A stretch of DNA of 45,737 nucleotides from the NCBI GenBank assembly GCA_000226015.1, contig JH153423.1, positions 38,955-84,691 on the forward strand, read 5' to 3'. Under the pieces are notes generated by a model. The model was not told where the DNA came from, did not search any database, and worked only from the letters and a program-made list of their open reading frames with translations. The stretch is from Mnemiopsis leidyi (lineage: Eukaryota; Ctenophora; Tentaculata; Lobata; Bolinopsidae). Below, piece by piece: positions 40,001 through 45,737 of the stretch. Numbering within the stretch: position 1 is the first letter of the stretch; every line of letters starts with the position of its first letter. A program made the position numbers and the translations under genes.

Positions 40001-42396
40001 ATTAATACCCTATAATTAATACCCTATAATTAATACCCTATAATTAATACCCTATAATTAATACCCTATAATTATAAAACTAGGAGATCTTCTTTACCCA
40101 CCCAAACTTCTTGTAGGCCTTTGAGGCGGTCTTCAAGGTCTGCTCGTCGTAGATATTCATGGCGGGGCGGCGGCGTTGAAAGTAAGGGTTTGAAGTAGTA
40201 GCCGCACTGAGCATCTTGCTATCTCTCAGCCTTTCAAGCTTCTTATTCAGCTACGGGAATATGGTGGAAGATGGAGCTACTTTTAGCAGGAAAACCAATT
40301 GGAGTACAATTTGATCTTAACGATATCAAATTTAACGTTTTAACAATTTGCAGCAAATGAAAATACGGAAATCGGACTAGATTGTTAATTATTTCGAAGT
40401 TAGGTTTAAAAAATATGTAAGATGATGTTCAAGGCTGATGCCTGCAACCTGATCGAAGGCTGTTGTTTTTTGAAACACGATACATAGAAAATATGATCTA
40501 GGCTCTGGGCAGAGACGGATTAACTCATCTAGTGTAAAAAAGGTAGGACCCTAGTCATACACTTGCGAAACCCCGTGAAAGGGCAGAAACCTACAACACA
40601 CGGTCTCAGGCCAAAATGAGCGGTGGACCAGAAGGATTGGTCCCAACGGGGCGTACCATTGGGTCGGGCTGAGATATACAAACATGGGAAATGTGTTGAC
40701 AGAGAAGTGATTGAACACAGACAATCACGAACCGTGTGAAATAGAACAAGCCACACAAAGTATATAGAGTCCACTAAGATCTAGTGTCCCCGTGAATATA
40801 GAGAAACTAATTCACCAATTACAAAAACACGTACGTAAGATGTCAGATTAAGAACTAACCCGACAACGCTCTTAAACTGGATCAGCAAAGAACGTTCAAA
40901 CAACTGCAATAGTACTGACATACTAAGATCTAGCCCTGCCGGTAATTAAAGAACGTTAGCTAGTCCTAGTGAATGACGAGAACTAGATTTACTTTAAGTA
41001 CGACTTTTCTGAGAATATACTAGGAGAATGAAAACACGTATCTCCAGGAACTAAGGGCGAATATTATACTATGAAAACCTTAGTAAGATATTATCAAAAA
41101 TGTACAGCGGTCCCTTCTGGACAAGACCAACGATCACCAAACTAACCTTTCCAGAACCACTAAAAATGAGCAACAACGCCGCTGAGCACCGCACAAATCA
41201 CGTGGTACCACGTGACGGAGTCTCGTGATAACACGCGTGTAAGAGTACGATGTTCATATGCGCTTTTGCCCGCAGCCAGCACTGATAAAATAAGAAACTA
41301 CACACACAAAATAAAAAAATGTTTTAGCTCGTTTCATTGCCTCCGCGAACGACACAATGAAAGTGTAACTGTCCCACTCAAAATAAAACATCCTAATCTA
41401 AAAAGCTACACACTAGGAAGTTACACACACTAAACTCTGATTAACCGTCTCAAAACTACACTAAACTCAGGAAAGATCTAGAAATTACAGCTGGCTGCCT
41501 ACCCGTTACCAACATTACACTTCATCTAGGCCATTCAATTTTGAAAAAATAAAAACGGTGAAACCATTCGTTCAAAACTACTGTAATAAAATGTATTAGC
41601 AACAAGAAATAGTTAATGCAATAATGCGGCTTAGAATTAGTATGAAATAAGAACGAAGAACAATAAAGGGCGGGACAGCTCTCAGAGCATTAATGTAATC
41701 GTCAAATGAAGTGTATACTCTAATTTATAGCGCACACTCTTATTAATCTTACTCGGTTCTTTTAATGCGAGAGCCATTCATTCAGACTGGATTCCCATCA
41801 ATTTTCACGATGAGCAGCAAGGACTTTCTATGTAACTCTTTTAGTTTTAGAAATAGAATTATGTTTAATCTTGGTTAAGTTAATTTCGCTGATCAGGCGA
41901 ATTAGATTAAACTTATTTATAGACTGCCGTAAATTCTACCAACTCCTAATTTTAGATATGATCCCTTACTTTGGATTAGGCAAGTTGAGCAGGAGACCTA
42001 CCAGTAGAATAAGAGGATTTTGCTAGGTTTGTCAATACTTATATCTCTTCAACACACAACAGATTTCAACCCTAAATGCCCGGTTAAAGAATAAGAATTA
42101 TACCACTAAGTACTAAGGAGTTGACTGGTTGATTGTTGACACAGACACACGCGCTTACCCGGTATGATAGCTTGCTTGTGTTGATCTACCGTTCTTGTTC
42201 CCCCACTCCTCATCAGCTCCTCGACTCCACTTTGATTCTACCTCCAGGACCCGTCTCCTAGCCAGCACCGCCCCGTTTGGCGACAACCGCTCTGACCTGA
42301 CACCACTCTTCGTCGTCCTGATCTGCACTGGCATCGCCCGACAAAAAAGTTGTATGCAGAGAAAAATGTCTACGTACAATGCACACATCCGAAGTG
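12896..42396 (-). CDS. Unidentified multi-exon gene; basic Ser/Arg-rich C-terminal part, 5' end probably outside the window
   Basis: Six small exons on the minus strand chain in phase: 42297-42396, 40098-40250, 30607-30728, 24844-24954, 19975-20013 and 12896-13019 (stop). They give about 215 residues rich in Ser, Arg, Pro and Asn, with no membrane segment and no domain I recognise. The order is an acidic stretch (SADQDDEEWCQ), a charged helix (LNKKLERLRDSKML), an Arg-rich stretch (NPYFQRRRPAMNIYDEQ), several S/P/R motifs that look like basophilic-kinase sites (RRPSLLQRRKAF) and the C-terminus FSSLRQSLPETSY. It could be the cytoplasmic tail of a membrane protein or a disordered regulatory protein. 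The splice sites are mostly strong and the phases agree at all five joins, but acceptors were chosen partly to keep frame. Further in-phase exons may be missing. The function is unknown. Confidence 0.5.
14008..14033 (+). repeat. 26-bp dispersed repeat, copy 1
   Basis: TATTGGTGGGACAACTTTGA plus CTAACC; matches 23586-23611 at 24 of 26 positions, same orientation. Confidence 0.6.
15649..15687. repeat. AT dinucleotide run between two ACTGACATA repeats
   Basis: ACTGACATA occurs at 15649-15657 and 15679-15687, enclosing an alternating AT tract. Confidence 0.8.
16855..16955 (-). CDS. Candidate orphan exon (strand not certain)
   Basis: On the minus strand, acceptor acctaaaacag|AT and donor ATATCG|gtaagg enclose VILPDDMMYFSISANSHSND then LLSPTGPKERRIS, with a G/C-rich third codon position. 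Its phases do not fit between X5 and X6. On the plus strand the same DNA follows a very good acceptor (cctctccccgcag at about 16788-16800) and stays open to 17005 (SLEWLFAEIEKYIMSSGR). One of the two is probably real; the sequence does not say which. Confidence 0.35.
16956..19003. other. Intronic or intergenic, no supported gene
   Basis: It contains copy 2 of the GCGGCCGC-type motif. The GTG-started ORF at 18101-18364 runs through that motif and has no family match or splice support. Confidence 0.6.
18165..18186 (+). repeat. Dispersed motif GCGGCCGCTTTCA..TGTCA, copy 2
   Basis: GCGGCCGCTTTCAATCTGTCA; see the copy at 8854 for the comparison. Confidence 0.55.
19004..19183 (-). CDS. Small single-pass membrane protein A, 59 residues (tandem paralogue of 19582-19740)
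   Basis: An ATG ORF of 59 codons plus TAG. The start has G at -3 and G at +4, and an in-frame TGA lies eight codons upstream, with no AG splice acceptor between, so the ATG is well supported. The layout is a basic N-terminus (MAWRRFRPDW), an acidic turn (LTDD), one membrane helix at about residues 14-37 (LIAWTICLLYILSLIGLGLY), a sequon NST at about 47-49, and the acidic/His tail TDEEHDGEH. The positive-inside rule puts the N-terminus in the cytosol and the glycosylatable tail outside or in the lumen. It shares MA-RFR, DLIA, IC, Y, LI, G and SL at matching places with the next ORF 5' of it. I recognise no family. Size and topology recall regulatory micropeptides, but that is only analogy. It lies inside the last intron of the unidentified gene, same strand. 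Confidence 0.6.
   Translation of the reverse strand: MAWRRFRPDWLTDDLIAWTICLLYILSLIGLGLYVSLHSVDRTSSNSTYSTDEEHDGEH
19582..19740 (-). CDS. Small single-pass membrane protein B, 52 residues (tandem paralogue of 19004-19183)
   Basis: An ATG ORF of 52 codons plus TAA. The start context aaccATGG is a near-perfect Kozak site, and an in-frame TAA lies eight codons upstream with no AG acceptor between. It has the basic N-terminus MARFRLPCSKRD, one membrane segment at about 13-36 (LIAYGICFIYCVCLICVGIF) with four Cys, then SLKTLRA, the sequon NAT and the tail HHDHH. Aligned to protein A from RFR onward without gaps through the membrane segment, about 40% of positions match, and both keep a sequon and a His/acid tail after the helix. 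The ORF begins about 235 bases downstream of micro-exon X5 and about 400 bases upstream of protein A. It could be an independent gene or an alternative terminal exon, but its frame does not continue from X5. Confidence 0.62.
   Translation of the reverse strand: MARFRLPCSKRDLIAYGICFIYCVCLICVGIFLSLKTLRATDDGNATHHDHH
19975..20013 (-). CDS. Unidentified gene, exon X5 (39-base micro-exon)
   Basis: The acceptor is ccatcatctttccag|G and the donor is GGGCCATC|gtgagt, both near-consensus. The exon is 1+36+2 bases, phase 2 at both ends, and encodes AYSVPNGSLGGP between split codons. Upstream in the same frame an ATG at about 20119 (MSLQTSTTTFNARR), preceded by an in-frame TGA, could serve as an alternative first exon running into this one. 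Confidence 0.45.
20014..21922 (-). other. Intronic, no supported gene except a possible alternative first exon at about 20014-20119
   Basis: The frame of X5 is open upstream to an ATG at about 20119. The rest shows only short ORFs without splice or family support. Confidence 0.5.
21923..22181 (-). CDS. FLYWCH-type zinc-finger fragment, 5' part lost in the assembly gap
   Basis: The minus-strand frame is open out of the N run. It reads TPLYSAWRCRKNNPPTKCPC, then HAYLTLPDN and LGSKPHNHPADN, then LKREVLSTLKR. The W-R-C ... C ... H-N-H-P-A-D pattern is the signature of a FLYWCH zinc finger (Cys2-His2). These occur in chromatin proteins and beside MULE-type transposases. The start of the domain falls in the gap. 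A donor CTGAAGAGG|gtcagc after KR at 21995 would end the exon; otherwise the frame runs to a stop at 21923. It lies between X4 and X5 but need not belong to that gene; a transposon-derived origin is equally possible. Confidence 0.6.
22182..22452. other. Assembly gap (271 Ns)
   Basis: A run of N. It interrupts the FLYWCH coding fragment, so the true length and content are unknown. Confidence 1.
22862..22954 (-). CDS. Candidate optional exon between X4 and X5
   Basis: An open block with donor ATACC|gtgaga (phase 2). With the acceptor gaaacagatcag|C it is 93 bases, phase-compatible with X4 and X5, and encodes RTNTKYEATITSRSSRRLIR then RDASTHLLDI. With the better acceptor tctaatggcag|GT (5' end 22985) the phase would not fit this gene. 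The same DNA also holds an ATG-started 49-codon ORF beginning MYGVLMAG, and a plus-strand ORF with a hydrophobic N-terminus. Undecided. Confidence 0.3.
23586..23611 (+). repeat. 26-bp dispersed repeat, copy 2
   Basis: TATTGGTGGGATAACTGTGA plus CTAACC; pairs with 14008-14033. Confidence 0.6.
24405..25860 (+). repeat. Decayed, dispersed repeat units sharing a TAACTTC-AGCTAGAA ... TTAGACCGGC core
   Basis: At least three related blocks: 24768-24799 (TAACTTCTAGTTAGAATAAA then ACTTAAGCCGG), about 25651-25706 (TTAACGTTAAGCTAGATTTA ... ATTAGACCGG) and 25813-25844 (TAACTTCCAGCTAGAACAAA then TATTAGACCGGC). Each is preceded by a block like CAAAAATCATATCTGGACCC and CAAAAATAAA. Fragments of the same kind occur near 24405-24460 and 24616-24680. 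Exon X4 lies between two of these groups. Confidence 0.55.
24844..24954 (-). CDS. Unidentified gene, exon X4
   Basis: The acceptor is cctcccctgtttcctgtag|G, a very good pyrimidine tract, and the donor is GACATTAA|gtaaga. It is phase 2 at both ends, so it could be skipped without frameshift. It encodes SPGKSPGRNRRANLVFVNRR then PSLLQRRKAFRNLEDI. The join with X3 creates Met at the split codon. Confidence 0.6.
29999..30358 (+). CDS. Uncharacterised 119-codon ORF, possibly transposon-derived
   Basis: One of the two longest uninterrupted, N-free reading frames in the window (equal in length to the 42195-42557 frame). Its assigned first codon (TTG) is not ATG; the first ATG is eight codons in (position 30023). 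It has no recognised domain. The C-terminal half (EKTDLERNGKPLIDHFKSCA ... LLELVRVELNANNYQENYQP) looks more coding-like than the first half. A faint likeness to the 'K.P...HF' stretch of GIY-YIG endonucleases in Penelope-type elements is noted, without catalytic residues to support it. It could be a decayed mobile-element ORF or chance. Confidence 0.25.
   Translation: MLQYITIIMEVIMSIYSLLPQFCNIRFNYSSRGMRCKTIMMKHEEIYFQKYKEISVLIHEKTDLERNGKPLIDHFKSCATVSSSSRDTFQLLELVRVELNANNYQENYQPIISKLPEYL
30561..30580. repeat. (CAAA)n simple repeat
   Basis: About five CAAA units, 20 bases before the donor side of exon X3 on the plus strand. Confidence 0.9.
30607..30728 (-). CDS. Unidentified gene, exon X3
   Basis: The acceptor is ccctgtccgcccag|AAC (phase 0, good pyrimidine tract). 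The donor is GCTAGAAT|gtgagt (phase 2, near-consensus). It encodes NGTGPSRGGRRTGIRKTPSE then MNLLLSEIGVPSVRDSVTAR. The frame is also open upstream of this acceptor to 30905, so a longer exon is possible. Confidence 0.6.
31552..31575 (+). repeat. Dispersed GCGGCCGC motif, diverged copy 3
   Basis: GCGGCCGCTAGTCTGGGTTTGTCA; shares GCGGCCGCT and a trailing TGTCA with copies at 8854 and 18165 but has a longer middle. Confidence 0.35.
31627..31755 (+). repeat. Three imperfect tandem units of about 45 bp
   Basis: Each unit has an ACTtATAGA-ttAC start, then GATTTATTTTTAAA and TACCCTATCGCATCA. Units begin near 31627, 31671 and 31717. The third stops at CCCTATCG. Confidence 0.8.
34451..34630. mobile_element. 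Foldback/MITE-like element with imperfect terminal inverted repeats
   Basis: The left arm (34453-34494) carries TTGGATCCGCCA and AGTCCGCAAA; the right arm (34580-34623) carries TTTGCGGACT and GGCGGATCCGCC in reverse order. GGATCCGCC and AGTCCGCAAA each have an exact inverted partner with similar spacing, so the arms pair over about 42 bases with mismatches. The interior has no ORF. No target-site duplication was identified. It is less AT-rich than its surroundings. Confidence 0.6.
39001..39184 (+). repeat. Minisatellite: four tandem units of 45-46 bp
   Basis: Units begin at 39001, 39047, 39092 and 39137. Each starts AAATATTGCTCTGCCACAAT and continues ATTACCTATTTGTAC(A/T)GTAA. They differ at only a few positions. 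Each unit contains the inverted repeat AATATTG ... CAATATT around an 8-base loop. Confidence 0.95.
40001..40074 (+). repeat. Five perfect copies of ATTAATACCCTATA (14 bp)
   Basis: Five exact 14-bp units at 40001-40070 plus a partial one. It lies 22-27 bases inside the intron after the donor of exon X2 on the minus strand. Confidence 0.95.
40098..40250 (-). CDS. Unidentified gene, exon X2 (charged helix and Arg-rich motif)
   Basis: 153 bases, 51 codons, phase 0 at both ends. The acceptor is atattcccgtag|CTG and the donor is GGGTGG|gtaaag. It encodes LNKKLERLRDSKMLSAATTS, then NPYFQRRRPAMNIYDEQTLK and TASKAYKKFGW. The codon usage and lack of stops look clearly coding. A 14-bp tandem array starts 22 bases into the following intron. 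Confidence 0.62.
40251..42296 (-). other. Intron between X1 and X2
   Basis: About 2.0 kb. The less AT-rich block at about 40529-40774 has open frames on both strands and may be a decayed repeat. It contains the double E-box palindrome at 41198-41215. Confidence 0.45.
41198..41215. promoter_or_regulatory. 18-bp perfect palindrome with two E-boxes (CACGTG-GTAC-CACGTG)
   Basis: TCACGTGGTACCACGTGA is self-complementary over all 18 bases and contains two canonical class-B E-boxes (Myc/Max/USF/CLOCK type) with a 4-base spacer. It lies about 950 bases 5' of exon X2 on the minus strand. Regulatory use is inferred from the motif only. Confidence 0.4.
42297..42396 (-). CDS. Unidentified gene, exon X1 (acidic segment)
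   Basis: The frame ends SGDASADQDDEEWCQ at the donor TGTCAG|gtcaga, phase 0, and continues well into exon X2. I place the acceptor at cacctccacctccag|C; a second possibility, gcgatgccag|T at 42327, would shorten the exon to 31 bases. Other frames on both strands are open here too (42155-42388 minus, 42195-42557 plus), so strand and frame are not certain. Confidence 0.4.
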
Positions 42397-45300
42397 CTGG
42401 AGGTGGAGGTGGACTTGTAGTCAGTGCACGGGTCGGGGACAGACTTCACGGACTTAGTTGGGTGGTGACAACTTCTATTGCCTGCACGTTTACTGGCGAG
42501 AAGTATCCTTACCCTGGACCGCTAATTGGATCAATTAAACACCACCCCGGATTTTAAGTGACACTTTTGGCGTTTTTTGGTCTGGAGGAGGTCACGCTTC
42601 ATTTCCGTTTGGTTTGTGATGAGTTGCGATTTTGGCTGCGGTATATGTTCGACCAAAATTTTGGATGATGATAGATCTACTAGATGGGTCCCAGTGTTGC
42701 TGCATATTTTTTAGGTCACACTCACTGCATTATTCGCCAAATTTAGGCTTCAAGTAGAAAAGGCTTGAAAAGTATTTTGTCTCATTCAAGTGGGTTCTCC
42801 TTGACGTTCCGCCTTACAAACCCTCAATAACAGACTTACTAATGTTCTAACAATGAGCTCTGACAGCTAAAACTCCGCGTTGGCAGACTTATACCAATAC
42901 TTTTTATATCCCATGGAAGTATGTATGTAATTATCATTTGACAGAAAGCAAAAATGTCAACGTCTGTTGATCCTAATATTAAACTAAATTGAAAAATGAC
43001 AAACTGAGGATAGACTTGGGGGTAATATGTGTTTGCCAAAGCAGGCCGCAAAATAGTGAAAAATTTGTGTGCAACGCTTTCTGTTGTTTTAATTCCAGGG
43101 AGAGGGATTCGGCATGTACTTAAACTTTTGTTTAAGTGATTTTAAAACCACTTTACACCTATTTTAAACAGCAGTTTACCAATTTCTTCTTTTAAACGTT
43201 GAAAGTTGTGCTACTGGTAAGAAGGAAGTCTTTTTGTAATCTAATCGCCTTTAGTGGTTTGCTCGTGGATTTAATAAATGCCATTTTAGGTATGACTCGC
43301 TCAAATAATCTCAGGGAACTTAAGCATACATAACATTGTTTCGTGGGGCACACAACAGAATGATTAAGTTTGGGAGAAAAAGATAATAACCGGCAAAAGG
43401 AGCGTGTGAGGTAAAGACTGCTGGCCCGCCGTATATATATCCTGGTGTGCTACTAGTAATATAATAATTAGTAATAGTAATAACTATATAACGCAATGTT
43501 ATGTCATTATATTGGGGTATTGTTAATGTTGTTACACGCGACTAGTTTTTAGGGAATTGTAGATAAGTTTCAGTCTTACGACGTTTCTTACGACGTTTCT
43601 TATATATATATAATGTAATGCATCTTTGACTCTTGCATAATGCACAGAATCTGACCATTGTTCTCTGATCTAATGAATTTCATTATAGTCATCGCCATGA
43701 TACATATCAATTCTCTTTCCCATACTTAAATTTCGATTGATCATTGGTCATCTATCAGTGTCCGTGCCTAAGATTGGCTGATCATTCTAAAATCAACACA
43801 GACTAATAATCGTATGAAAAATGGGCACTAAACCAGGAAAAGAAGTCGAAATCCCTATACCTTTAAAGAATGAGCAAGAATGCGAGAAACTGATCTAGAT
43901 TTTGCGATAAAACTATGTATTAATAGATGTGCAAGCAAGCATTCCAAGGAGTGCGAACTCTATTGTGTGATAATCATAAGCCAATCAATATTCTGCTTTG
44001 TTATAGTCTAGGATCATGGATACAAATCATTATTTCCACGAAAAAGACAATGAAGATGTTTTTGAAATCGGCGGCATACTGAAAGCAAATTTGATTTAAT
44101 TACACGGCTTCGATTCAAATTCATTTGAAATCCACCGTTACTCACATCTGTGTCGCTATGCAATGTGTAGGACCCACAAAGGTCATGTTCGTCAACAAAG
44201 GTTCACATGAGAGGCTAATTGGACCCACTCTGAGCTCAAAGATGTTCGATAAATCTTATACAGAAAGCCAGATTTGGTAATCATCATGATAGTCATTCTC
44301 TGTTTCACATTCCTAATTCTTCTTTAGGCCAAGCACTGCTTAATAGTAAGAAAATTACGTTATATGAGTCTTGACGATTTTTTACAAATTTTCAAGTTTT
44401 TGATTTATCTTAAAAGTCATCTTATTAAGAATTAATTTTTTTAGAAGACTTACTTCGAAGTATAATATGTCTTTGAAGTATAGTGTCTTTGTTTCGATAC
44501 TAGACATGCAAGAGACAAGCATTGACCAGTTCGGATTCCCACGACAATTTTGTATGCGTATTTGCTAATGACTACACTTTTTGTGCCACAGCTAGGCTGC
44601 ATCTGCATATATGTTGTTTGATAACAAAAGGCCTGTCCATAAATATCTTTGTATATCATATACATCATCGGTTCATGGGTTTCTACTTAGTAATTGTTTG
44701 GTGCATGTAAAACAATGAACGCATATGTTTACTACAAGTACAATTGGCATTATTCCTTATTTTCCCGACGACATTTACAATCGAAAATATCCTCAGATCT
44801 AAGTAAGAATGTTCTTACTGAGAAGACATTTAACCAAACAATCTTTAGCGAGCACAATATTAATTTTGCGGAAATTTGATCAAAATAATCACATTAATAA
44901 AACCACATAAATCATCAGCCGCATGACTGCTTGTCTGCCCAAATTAGGCGCGGTTTTGTTTTATCTTCATAATTTAGAAAAAGTTGATAACAGAAATCTT
45001 TGTTGGAAGAAAGCCAAAATATAAAACAGCGTCTGTCAAGCCTATTTTTAACTTTGTCCCTCTCCTATTTTTAAAAACTAAACTTTGAATTTTTGAGCTA
45101 CGCCTTTATCCTTTTATAAACAGTTCGGCTTATCCTTCAAAATAGACGATTCGCCGATTTTATAGGTTTACACCCGGAAATTTATAGATCCATATGATTA
45201 CATCGCTATCTGAATTTTCGGCGTCCAGGGGCGTATCTTAGTGTTTTTAGGTTAATAATTGCTCACAGCTAGGTATTTTATGAGGAAACTTTAAAACTAT

Positions 45301-45560
45301 ACGATATGCAAACATGATAGGACAAACATACATACCTACATACATGTTACTTAACATATTTTGGAATCAAACTTTTGGACAGGAACTGATTATGGACAAC
45401 GGAATTGTGAACTAACTGACTTGCCGATCTGACTTTATATCCATGTTATAAGATCTACAATTCTAATTTCTAATTTCTTTATATTACATGGCGAGATCAT
45501 GATACGAGGTCTGTTATGAAAATTTAAGAGACAAATAGCTAATAGGAAACGAAAAACTAT
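42397..45560. other. No supported gene to the right of exon X1
   Basis: AT-rich sequence with only short ORFs. Earlier exons of the unidentified gene may lie here or beyond the window, but I could not recognise one. A plus-strand frame at 42195-42557 overlaps exon X1 and follows a good acceptor-like tract (cccccactcctcatcag). Confidence 0.5.
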
Positions 45561-45737
45561 AACTAAACTAAACTAAACTAAATTAAACTAAACTAAACTA
45601 AACTAAACTAAACTAAACTAAACTAAACTAAACTAAACTAAACTAAACTAAACTAAACTAAACTAAACTAACTAAACTAAACTAAACTAAACTAAACTAA
45701 ACTAAACTAAACTAAACTAAACTAAACTAAACTAACT
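45561..45737. repeat. (AAACT)n pentanucleotide array running off the window
   Basis: About 35 units of AAACT (TTTAG on the other strand), with one C-to-T change near 45582 and one lost base near 45671. It continues to the last base given. Confidence 0.97.

Larger units (their letters stand above)
30729..40097 (-). other. Intron between X2 and X3
   Basis: About 9.4 kb, the longest intron inferred. It holds three repeat features (31552, 31627-31755, 34451-34630) and the 39-kb and 40-kb minisatellites. ORFs at 32081-32266 (plus), 36431-36676 (plus) and 37210-37470 (minus) have no splice or family support. Confidence 0.5.

Noticed and set aside
1..45737. CRISPR arrays, operons, ribosome binding sites, bacterial mobile elements
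   Set aside because: The sequence is eukaryotic (spliced genes, Pol III tRNA, LINE); the tandem repeats found have no CRISPR-type unique spacers.

Overview
This is AT-rich animal (metazoan) genomic DNA, probably from an invertebrate. The evidence is long introns with GT-AG junctions, a spliced voltage-gated potassium channel gene, a eukaryotic tRNA-Pro with A and B boxes, a LINE-type retrotransposon end, many short tandem repeats and a run of assembly Ns. The species cannot be read from the window. The channel resembles the diverse Kv channels of early-branching animals such as ctenophores and cnidarians, but that is only an impression.

Layout. Bases 1-309 are the 3' end of a LINE reverse transcriptase. 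Bases 3009-10741 (minus strand) hold a complete seven-exon Kv channel gene, which I rebuilt exon by exon; all six junctions are in phase and the product is 429 residues. A tRNA-Pro(AGG) gene lies on the same strand inside its fourth intron. From about 42.4 kb down to 12.9 kb, also on the minus strand, a chain of small exons joins in phase and ends in a stop codon. This is an unidentified gene encoding a basic, Ser/Arg-rich, apparently soluble or cytoplasmic tail; it includes a 39-base micro-exon, and its 5' end probably lies outside the window. Inside its last intron, 0.2-1 kb downstream of the micro-exon, are two tandem intronless ORFs (19004-19183 and 19582-19740) for related 52-59 residue single-pass membrane proteins. 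Each has an RFR-type N-terminus, one membrane segment, an Asn-glycosylation sequon and an Asp/Glu/His-rich C-terminal tail. I do not recognise this pair and consider it the most novel item here.

Other content. A FLYWCH-type zinc-finger coding fragment (21923-22181) is cut by a 271-base gap. The rest is intron or intergenic DNA with minisatellites (45-bp units at 39.0 kb, 14-bp units at 40.0 kb, about 45-bp units at 31.7 kb), a foldback/MITE-like element at 34.5 kb, perfect hairpins at 5.7 and 9.6 kb, decayed copies of a dispersed repeat at 24.4-25.9 kb, and an AAACT pentamer array that runs off the right end.

All recognised protein genes are on the minus strand. No operon logic applies. The channel would act in the plasma membrane as a tetramer. 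The unidentified gene and the small membrane proteins have no known link to it beyond proximity and shared strand.
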